Positions 18,148 through 25,111 of a DNA stretch of 64,000 nt are shown piece after piece. The position numbers and the translations under genes are program-made. The stretch comes from Lysobacterales bacterium (GTDB lineage: Bacteria > Pseudomonadota > Gammaproteobacteria > Xanthomonadales > SZUA-5): contig JALHMG010000013.1 in the NCBI GenBank assembly GCA_022844135.1, positions 1 to 64,000 on the forward strand, read 5' to 3'. Position 1 is the stretch's first letter. The number at the start of each line of letters is the position of its first letter. The notes beneath the pieces are model-generated. The model saw only the letters and a program-made list of their open reading frames with translations. It was not told the DNA's origin and ran no database searches.

Positions 18148-18882
18148 ATGTCGCGACCTGTTGCCCTGATCACTGGCGCCGCCAAACGCATCGGCGCGGC
18201 GATTGCCGAGCGCTTGTTCGACGATGGTTATGACCTGGTGCTGCACTATCGCAGCGCCGGACCCGACATCGGCGAGCTGACCGAGCGACTGAACGCGCGT
18301 CGGGCCGATAGCGTCTTTGCAGTACAAGGCGATTTGACCGACCGTGCGGCGCCAGCGCGCATCGTCGCTGCGGGCCTCGATGCCTTCGGTCGCCTGGATG
18401 CTTTGATCAACAATGCCTCCAGCTTCTACCCGACGCCGATCGGCAGCGTCGACGACGAGGCCTTCGACGATTTGATCGGCACCAATGCCAGAGCGCCATT
18501 GATGCTGTCGCAAGCCGCCAGCACGGCACTGAAAGCCACGCGCGGCGCGATCGTCAACCTTGTCGATATCTACGCCGACCGGCCAATTCCACGCTACGTG
18601 CCCTATTGCATGGCCAAAGCGGCACTGGTGGCCATGACCTATGGCCTGGCGCGCGAACTTGGACCCGACGTGCGCGTGAACGCGATTGCGCCGGGCAATA
18701 TCGTTTGGTCGACCAATCCGGAGAAGGCCGAGACGCTGTCGATGGTTGAAGAGCGCACGGCATTGAAGCGCCAGGGCTCGCCCGAAGACATCGCCAAAGC
18801 GGTCAGTTTTCTGCTGCGCGATGCGGGTTATGTAACCGGTCAGGTGCTGCGGGTCGACGGTGGGCGGTGGTTGAACATCTAA
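18148..18882 (+). CDS. Pteridine reductase-type short-chain dehydrogenase
   Basis: 244 residues with the SDR Rossmann motif TGAAKRIG (9-16), NNASSF (88-93) and a catalytic Asp140-Tyr153-Lys157 triad: Asp replaces the usual Ser, and the 13-residue Asp-Tyr spacing matches pteridine reductases (PTR1 and FolM group). It probably reduces dihydropterins or biopterin with NADPH. Divergent from the chorismatase with 40 bp between start codons, suggesting shared regulation; both products concern aromatic/pterin cofactor metabolism. Confidence 0.85.
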   Translation: MSRPVALITGAAKRIGAAIAERLFDDGYDLVLHYRSAGPDIGELTERLNARRADSVFAVQGDLTDRAAPARIVAAGLDAFGRLDALINNASSFYPTPIGSVDDEAFDDLIGTNARAPLMLSQAASTALKATRGAIVNLVDIYADRPIPRYVPYCMAKAALVAMTYGLARELGPDVRVNAIAPGNIVWSTNPEKAETLSMVEERTALKRQGSPEDIAKAVSFLLRDAGYVTGQVLRVDGGRWLNI

Positions 18883-18914
18883 GGACGTTGTAGGTCATAG
18901 CCGCAGATCCGCCC

Positions 18915-19367
18915 ATGCACAATCCAGCGCACATGCGATTGCTCAGAAGCTGTGCCGCACTTGCCTACTTCGTCGCGATGCTTATCGCGGGCATGTGGCT
19001 TTGGTGGAGCTTCCGAAATCAGGACACACATGCGACGCCGCCCGCGATCTTCATTGCATGCCTTGGCGCAAGTTTTGTTGCCGGCATCGTCGCTTGGGCT
19101 TTGGCACCGACGCTACTTCGCGCGCCTGAAAACATTTGGGCCGTACCGCTGATTGTCTACGCCAGCGCTGCAGTAGTGGCATCGTTGGTATACGAGTTGA
19201 GCTCGCCGATCATTCAAGGATGGCCATTCCGGCAACACTTGCCGCTTGCCGTTCGCCAACTGCCAAATACAGCGATGGCCTACGTGGTGTTCTCCGCTCT
19301 GGTCGCCATCCCCACGCTCTTGGCAGCAACGATCTTGACCCACCGGATTGCGCAAAAGAAGCCCTAA
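18915..19367 (+). CDS. Hypothetical four-helix membrane protein
   Basis: 150 residues with four hydrophobic segments (about 13-30, 45-63, 77-94 and 122-140) and a basic C-terminal end. No family recognised and no motif seen. ATG at 18915 is the first in frame; the second ATG (MRLLRSC) is also possible. The gene lies 32 bp after the pteridine reductase and may be co-transcribed. Confidence 0.6.
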   Translation: MHNPAHMRLLRSCAALAYFVAMLIAGMWLWWSFRNQDTHATPPAIFIACLGASFVAGIVAWALAPTLLRAPENIWAVPLIVYASAAVVASLVYELSSPIIQGWPFRQHLPLAVRQLPNTAMAYVVFSALVAIPTLLAATILTHRIAQKKP

Positions 19368-19447
19368 CCCTTCATCCCAGCCGTTCACCTTGCTAATCTC
19401 GCGCCACCGCCGCGGGGAGCGGTGATTGCGCACGCGCTTGAGGGACC

Positions 19448-21046
19448 ATGAAGAAAACTCAGCTGTATATCCTGGCCTTCGTGGTCTCGGCGATCGGGCT
19501 CTCCTGGGCCTGGTACAAATGGCAAGTGCTGCAGTTCCCGCTGAGCCCGCGCGAGGAAGTTGAGGTCTGGTCGATCGAGGCGCGGCTTGAGTTCCAGGGC
19601 AACGGCGGGCCGAACAAAGTGCGGCTGCAACTGCCCTCGCGCGGTTCGGGCGAGGTGCCGGGATTTGCCGTCATCGACGAGCGGCTGATTTCCCGTGGCT
19701 ATTCGGAACAGATGACCAAGCCCAAGGGATCCGAAGGGCGCCAGGTCGAGTGGGTCATTCGCCGCGCCAGTGGACGCCAGGTGTTGTACTACCGTGCCAA
19801 TGTGGTGCGCGACACGGCGGATGTCGTCGAGAGCGGCGAGCCGAAACTGCGCGAGCCGCCAGAGTTGACAGAAGCGCAGCAAGCGGCAATCGATACTATT
19901 TTCGAGGGCGTCAAAGAACGCTCGGCCGATATCGCCACCTTTACGCGCGAGTTCGTTCGCGAGTTTATCGGCGAAGATCCCAGCGACGAAGCGCGTTCGC
20001 TGCTCGATGGGATTGTGACCAGCGAAGATCGCGCCCAATTCATGGCGCGCGCCCTGGCCATCCGCAACATCCCCGCGCGCGTACTGCACGGTTTGTCGCT
20101 CGGCGAATCCAAAGCTTTCCAGACCCTGCAGCCCTTCCTGCAGGTGCACAACGGCACGACCTGGGTGGCGATCAACATCGACACAGCCGAGGAAGGCCTG
20201 CCGGAAAACTTCTTCCTGTGGACGCGCAGCCCGCGTGACTTGCTGGTGGTCGAGAGCGACCGTCGACCCAAGATCGAATTCTCGGTGCAGCGCAATCTCG
20301 CCGACGCCGTTGCCATCGCCACGCGCCGCACCGAAGTACGCTCGGAAAACCTGGTGAAGTATTCGCTGATGGGCCTGCCGGTCGAGATGCAGAGCGTGTA
20401 TCGCATCCTGCTGACAGTGCCGATCGGCGCCTTCGTGATGCTTGTCCTGCGCAATCTCATCGGTATCAAAACCTTCGGCACCTTCATGCCGGTGCTGATC
20501 GCACTCGCGTTCCGCGAAACCAAATTGCTCTCGGGCGTGATCTTGTTCACGTTGATGGTTTCTCTTGGTTTGCTCGCGCGCTTTTACCTTGAGCGACTGC
20601 GGCTCCTGCTAGTCCCGCGCCTGACCAGCGTGCTGATATTGGTGATCCTGCTGATGAGCTTTGTGAGCGTGATCGCGCATCAGCTCGATATCCCGGTGGG
20701 TCTGTCGATTGCGCTCTTCCCGATGGTGATCATGACCATGACCATCGAACGCATGTCCATCGCCTGGGATGAGCGTGGCCCAGGCACAGCGATCAAAGAA
20801 GGCGTCGGCTCGATGATCGTTGCATCCATCGCCTATCTGGCGATGACCTACCCGCCGCTGGAGCACCTGGTGTTCGTATTCCCCGAAATCCTGTTGGTGC
20901 TGCTCGGCATCACCTTGCTGCTCGGCCGATATTCGGGTTACCGCCTCACGGAGCTGTTCCGCTTCCGCGCGCTGGCGCGTGAGCGCGAGGCGGCGATAGC
21001 GAAAGGCGCCGTGGTGCCGCCGGGCGGCACAGGCGGCAACCCATGA
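19448..21046 (+). CDS. Inactive-transglutaminase / 7TM (UUP1-type) membrane protein
   Basis: 532 residues: an N-terminal membrane anchor, a periplasmic transglutaminase-like part (about 30-290), and a C-terminal block of about seven hydrophobic segments (from YRILLTVPIGAFVMLVL to LLVLLGITLLLG). This matches the described fusion of an inactive transglutaminase with seven TM helices, typically adjacent to an ATP-grasp glutamate-ligase-like gene. It overlaps that gene (ATGA). Preceded by an 80-bp spacer. Confidence 0.85.
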   Translation: MKKTQLYILAFVVSAIGLSWAWYKWQVLQFPLSPREEVEVWSIEARLEFQGNGGPNKVRLQLPSRGSGEVPGFAVIDERLISRGYSEQMTKPKGSEGRQVEWVIRRASGRQVLYYRANVVRDTADVVESGEPKLREPPELTEAQQAAIDTIFEGVKERSADIATFTREFVREFIGEDPSDEARSLLDGIVTSEDRAQFMARALAIRNIPARVLHGLSLGESKAFQTLQPFLQVHNGTTWVAINIDTAEEGLPENFFLWTRSPRDLLVVESDRRPKIEFSVQRNLADAVAIATRRTEVRSENLVKYSLMGLPVEMQSVYRILLTVPIGAFVMLVLRNLIGIKTFGTFMPVLIALAFRETKLLSGVILFTLMVSLGLLARFYLERLRLLLVPRLTSVLILVILLMSFVSVIAHQLDIPVGLSIALFPMVIMTMTIERMSIAWDERGPGTAIKEGVGSMIVASIAYLAMTYPPLEHLVFVFPEILLVLLGITLLLGRYSGYRLTELFRFRALAREREAAIAKGAVVPPGGTGGNP

Positions 21047-21996
21047 TGAATCCCTTCCGCATCGCCCGGCGACTGCGCGAGATCGGGCTGTCGGGTATCA
21101 ATCAGCGCAATGCCGATTACGTGTTGCGCTACAACCCGCGCAAGTTCTATCCGCGCGTCGACGACAAAGTGCTGACCAAACAACTGGCGATCGAGCACGG
21201 TCTGCCCGTTCCAGAGCTCTATGCGGTCGTCCGCGAGGAGCACGAGATCGAGGAGCTGCACGCCAAGATCAAGGATCGCGAGAGCTTCGTCGCTAAACCC
21301 GCCCACGGTTCGGGCGGCGACGGAATCCTGGTGATCACCGGTCGGCGCGGCGCCAAATACCGGCGCAGCAACGGCCATCTGATGGATCAGGAAGATTTCG
21401 AGCATCACTTGTCGAACACGCTTTCGGGCCTCTTCAGCCTCGGCGGACAGCCAGATGCGGTGCTCGTCGAGTACTGCGTGCAATTCGATCCGGTGTTCGA
21501 TCACGTCAGCTACAAGGGCGTGCCTGACGTGCGCGTGATCGTATTTCGCGGCTATCCGGTGATGGCGATGATTCGCCTGCCCACGCGCCTGTCGGACGGC
21601 AAAGCCAATTTGCATCAAGGCGCCATCGGCGTCGGCATCGATATCCCCACCGGCCTCACCCGTCGCGGCGTGTGGGGCAACGAGCCGGTGAAGGAGCATC
21701 CCGACACCGAACACTCGATCATCGGTCTGCAAATCCCACGTTGGGACGAGCTGCTGCACATCGCCGCGCGCGCCAGCGAAATGAGCGGCCTGGGCTACGT
21801 CGGCGTCGATCTGGTGCTCGACAAGAACCTCGGTCCACTGATCCTGGAGCTGAACGCTCGCCCAGGATTGTCGATCCAGATCGCCAACGGCAACGGCTTG
21901 CTACATCGGCTCAAGAAAGTCGAGGAAATCGCCGTCCCGGCGACAGATCCTGCCGAGCGAGTAGCGTTCTCGCGCGAGAACTTCCCGACAGTGTAG
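21043..21996 (+). CDS. ATP-grasp alpha-L-glutamate-ligase-like protein
   Basis: 317 residues with an ATP-grasp fold: FVAKPAHGSGGDGILVI (glycine-rich loop region), DVRVIVFRGYPVMAMIRLP and the C-terminal metal-binding region LGPLILELNARPGLSIQ. Family members conjugate amino acids; here the substrate is unknown. Overlap with the upstream membrane protein gene is consistent with a two-gene unit; the third partner described in this context (a retropepsin-like zinc protease) is not present. Confidence 0.88.
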   Translation: MMNPFRIARRLREIGLSGINQRNADYVLRYNPRKFYPRVDDKVLTKQLAIEHGLPVPELYAVVREEHEIEELHAKIKDRESFVAKPAHGSGGDGILVITGRRGAKYRRSNGHLMDQEDFEHHLSNTLSGLFSLGGQPDAVLVEYCVQFDPVFDHVSYKGVPDVRVIVFRGYPVMAMIRLPTRLSDGKANLHQGAIGVGIDIPTGLTRRGVWGNEPVKEHPDTEHSIIGLQIPRWDELLHIAARASEMSGLGYVGVDLVLDKNLGPLILELNARPGLSIQIANGNGLLHRLKKVEEIAVPATDPAERVAFSRENFPTV

Positions 21997-22077
21997 GACG
22001 TTACCCAAGACGCGCAGAAAGCGCATTTCAGAGCAACATCACAGCGACGCAGATCCAGTCGGCAGCTTGTCCTGGAT

Positions 22078-22237
22078 CGCCTCAGCTTTTCTTAGACCGC
22101 CGCAGCTTTCCTTGGACTGCGGCAGCCCTGCTGCCGCTTTGATTTCAGCAGCCTGCTGCTGAAATGGTCTCTAAAGCTTCTACAGCAGGCTGTAGCGGCA
22201 AGAAGGCGGCAGCATGGCTGCCGCAGTCCAAAATGAA
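22078..22237. repeat. Large palindromic element, copy A
   Basis: Outer arms at 22114-22137 and 22206-22229 are inverted repeats with a single mismatch over the best-matching 24 bases. Between them lie two hairpins: TTTCAGCAG-CCTG-CTGCTGAAA (22143-22164) and CTACAG-CAGG-CTGTAG (22180-22195). A closely related copy occurs at 28105-28298. No ORF lies in it. It sits in the 531-bp gap between the ATP-grasp gene and the GFE-tail protein genes; 22238-22337 shows no gene. Confidence 0.8.
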
Positions 22238-22346
22238 CCAGACATCCGTCGCAACCGGACAGTGACGCGATTCGCTCGCGGCTCCGTAGGTGGCTCTTGA
22301 ACGCGCCGAATCTGTCGGCAGCGAAGGAACCTAAGGAATGACAGTC

Positions 22347-22511
22347 ATGAAGTGTTGCGAGCGCCCTTGTCTCACCTCCGAACTGCTTGCGTGCCCCGCA
22401 CAGTCCAGCGTCGTCGTTGGGGCGCGTCAATGGTCCACGCCTGCGGATTTTGAATTCGCCACGCAGCCCATCTTCAGGTCGCCGACGATTTTCCGAACCG
22501 GCTTTGAGTAA
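22347..22511 (+). CDS. Small Cys-rich ORF ending in IFRTGFE
   Basis: 54 codons starting MKCCERPCL and ending TIFRTGFE then TAA. AAGGA lies 9 bases upstream of ATG 22347 (an alternative in-frame ATG at 22338 would abut it). No signal peptide is visible. The tail matches the AIFKNGFES end of the next gene, so this is either a real small protein or the eroded 3' end of a once longer secreted protein; the lack of homology elsewhere leaves both open. Confidence 0.45.
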   Translation: MKCCERPCLTSELLACPAQSSVVVGARQWSTPADFEFATQPIFRSPTIFRTGFE

Positions 22512-22527
22512 CGGGAAACCATTCAAC

Positions 22528-22809
22528 ATGCCACGAATCTTCGCCCTTCTCACGCTGTTGCTGAGCGCACCCCTGTGCGGGCAAGTCGCCAGCGGTGGTC
22601 CTTACACCTTGAACAAACAAGTGATCGCCGGCGGCGGTGAACGCGCCAGTGGCGGCAGTTACCTCCTGATCGGGACGGTCGCGCAGAGCGTCACGGGACC
22701 GGTGACTGGCGGCAGCTACAGCGTGCAGCAAGGCTTTCTCACGCAGACGGCCAGCGCATCGCAGCCTGATGCCATTTTCAAGAACGGTTTCGAATCAGGA
22801 GCTTTCTGA
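22528..22809 (+). CDS. Small secreted protein with GFE C-terminal tail
   Basis: 93 residues. A clear signal peptide (MPRIFALLTLLLSAPLCGQ) precedes a Gly/Ser-rich repeat-like body (SGGPYTL, SGGSYLL, TGGSYSV) and a C-terminus DAIFKNGFESGAF. Function unknown. ATG at 22528 gives the signal peptide; the in-frame extension upstream does not. The stop overlaps the start of the next gene (TGATG), so the pair is co-translated. Confidence 0.7.
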   Translation: MPRIFALLTLLLSAPLCGQVASGGPYTLNKQVIAGGGERASGGSYLLIGTVAQSVTGPVTGGSYSVQQGFLTQTASASQPDAIFKNGFESGAF

Positions 22810-25010
22810 TGAACACACACTGCAAACTCGCGCTGATCCTCGCGATGGCATTGGTCTCGACGCCGCTGTTCGCGCTCAGCAACAGCTTTAGCTATCAGGG
22901 CAGATTGAGCGATGGCGGCACACCGGCGAATGGCAGCTATGACCTGCAGTTTCAGCTGCAAACCGCTGCGGGAAGCAACGTTGCGGCACCACTGGTGCGC
23001 GAAGACGTCGCGGTTTCAGACGGGTTGTTTTCGGTGGAACTGGACTTTGGCAGCGCGATCACCAGTGCCGACTTTCGCCTGCAGATCGGCGTGCGGCCGG
23101 GCACATCGACCGGCGCCTTCACCACGCTGAGCCCGGCCACCAACATCCGCCCGACGCCGCAAGCGCAAGTGGCGGGGATTGCCAGCGAGGCGGTCACGGT
23201 CAGCCCGAATGCGATTAACAGCACCAGCATCGCCGATGGCACGATCGGTGGCGCTGACATTGCTTTCGGCACCGTCGCCGGCTCCAACCTTGCCAGCAAT
23301 TCGGTCAACAGCCTAAAGATCGTCGACGGTTCGGTTGGTTTGGCCGATATTGATGTTACTCAGGTGCAACGCCGCGTCGCGTTCGCATGTCCGGCTGGCA
23401 GCAGCATCAGTGCCATCGCTGAGACTGGCGCCGTGACCTGCGAAACCGATGACGTCGGAACCCCAGGCTGGTCGCTGACCGGCAATGCGGGAACCAATCC
23501 ATCCACCCAGTTCATTGGTACCACCGATGCACAGCCGTTACAGTTTCGGGCCAACAATGAACGGGTGCTGCGCATCGAGCCCAATCCCCTGGGGCCAAAC
23601 CTGATCGGCGGTTTTAGCGGCAACACCGTTACGACCGGCGTAAACGCAGCGACGATCAGTGGCGGCGGTGATGGTGGCGGAGCAAATAGAGTCACCGACA
23701 ACTTCGGTGTCGTGGCCGGCGGTGCGGACAATCGCGCCGGTAACGACGCTGGCTCCACTGAAGATGCGCGGGGTGCGACCATCGGCGGAGGAATCGCGAA
23801 CATTGCGAGCGGCGGGTGGAGTACCGTCGGAGGGGGACTCAGCAATTCCGCAAGCGGCACTTGGAGCACCGTCAGCGGCGGCGGGAGCGGCAACGCCAGT
23901 GCCGACTACGCTACCGTCAGCGGCGGGCAATCCAATACCGCGAGCGGCACCTGGAGCACCGTCGGCGGAGGAGAACTAAACACCGCCAGCGGCGAGGACA
24001 GCACAGTCAGTGGAGGGTTCAGGAACGCCGCCAGCGGAGCCAGGAGCAGTGTTGGCGGCGGAAGCACCAACACCGCCAGCGGCGACCGCAGCACCGTCAG
24101 TGGCGGCATTCTGAACTGTGCGGGTGGGGACCGCTCGTGGGCGAGCGGAAACAGGGCCAAAGTGCGACCGGGCACCAATCCGGGTAGCGGTAGCAGTTGC
24201 TCCGGTTTGACCTATCCCGGTGGTGCGGGCGACGCAGGCACCTTCGTCTGGGCCGACAGCCAGAATGCCGACTTCGTGTCCTCCGGTGCCGACCAGTTCA
24301 ACATCCGCGCCCAGGGAGGCGTTGGCATCAATACGCCACCACGCGATGTCAATGTCGAACTGACCATTCGGGGCCGAACCAGCGATGCCTTTGGCGGCAA
24401 CGCGGACGTCCAGCTCATCGTCGACAACGCCAATCAGGAAGGCATTCAGTTCGGGGCGTCCAACGGCGGGACCGGCAGCAATGACGCAAACTTCGAAATC
24501 GCCCATGCCAACGGAACAACCTACACGCCGCGCATGACCTTGTTCGGCAGTGGCGCGGTGACGATCCGCTCGAACAACACCGCCGCCAACACCGGCGTCA
24601 CCATGGCCGCAAACGCTGGATCATGGAGTTCGCTATCCGACCGGCGTTTGAAGACTGGCATCGTGCCGGTCAATGCGAGCGACGTCTTGTCGCGCGTGGT
24701 CGCGCTGCCGATGGCGACCTGGAGCTATATCGCACAGGGCGAGGCGATTCGCCACATGGGCCCGATGGCGCAGGACTTCTCCGCTGCCTTTGGCTTGGGC
24801 GAAAACAACACCACGATTGCCACCATCGATGCCGACGGCGTGGCGCTCGCGGCAATCCAGGGCTTGAATCAGAAGCTGGAGGGCGAGCGCGATGCACTGA
24901 GGGCTGAAAACGCCGAGCTGCGCGCGCGCCTGGAGCGCATCGAGCGGCGTTTGAATCAGCAGGATGCCGCACGAGCGAAAGATCGACGCTCGGAGCTGCT
25001 GCCGCCGTAG
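22809..25010 (+). CDS. Secreted YadA-head-like protein with S74 autoprotease tail
   Basis: 733 residues. After a signal peptide (ends near LFALS) comes a beta-rich N-terminal region, then Gly/Ala-rich repeats of the type STVSGGxxNxASG alternating with STVGGGxxNxASG (about 320-440), similar to the left-handed parallel beta-roll of trimeric adhesin heads. The last ~124 residues are a peptidase S74 intramolecular chaperone domain with the catalytic pair Ser610 and Lys615 in SDRRLK, predicted to cleave just before Ser610, and a terminal coiled coil. S74 domains are best known from phage tail fibres and endosialidases, yet no phage genes are here. Confidence 0.85.
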   Translation: MNTHCKLALILAMALVSTPLFALSNSFSYQGRLSDGGTPANGSYDLQFQLQTAAGSNVAAPLVREDVAVSDGLFSVELDFGSAITSADFRLQIGVRPGTSTGAFTTLSPATNIRPTPQAQVAGIASEAVTVSPNAINSTSIADGTIGGADIAFGTVAGSNLASNSVNSLKIVDGSVGLADIDVTQVQRRVAFACPAGSSISAIAETGAVTCETDDVGTPGWSLTGNAGTNPSTQFIGTTDAQPLQFRANNERVLRIEPNPLGPNLIGGFSGNTVTTGVNAATISGGGDGGGANRVTDNFGVVAGGADNRAGNDAGSTEDARGATIGGGIANIASGGWSTVGGGLSNSASGTWSTVSGGGSGNASADYATVSGGQSNTASGTWSTVGGGELNTASGEDSTVSGGFRNAASGARSSVGGGSTNTASGDRSTVSGGILNCAGGDRSWASGNRAKVRPGTNPGSGSSCSGLTYPGGAGDAGTFVWADSQNADFVSSGADQFNIRAQGGVGINTPPRDVNVELTIRGRTSDAFGGNADVQLIVDNANQEGIQFGASNGGTGSNDANFEIAHANGTTYTPRMTLFGSGAVTIRSNNTAANTGVTMAANAGSWSSLSDRRLKTGIVPVNASDVLSRVVALPMATWSYIAQGEAIRHMGPMAQDFSAAFGLGENNTTIATIDADGVALAAIQGLNQKLEGERDALRAENAELRARLERIERRLNQQDAARAKDRRSELLPP

Positions 25011-25111
25011 CCGATGCGATACAGCAAACGACGGCCCTGGCGGCGTGAATTCTGTGTACGTGACCAGGCGCCTGCCCGCGGCTTGAACAAGAGTTCACGA
25101 GAGCATTGTCT

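Noticed and set aside
22347-22511. Reading the small GFE-tail ORF as the N-terminus of the next gene
   Set aside because: It is in a different frame and ends in TAA 16 bases before the ATG with a clean signal peptide.
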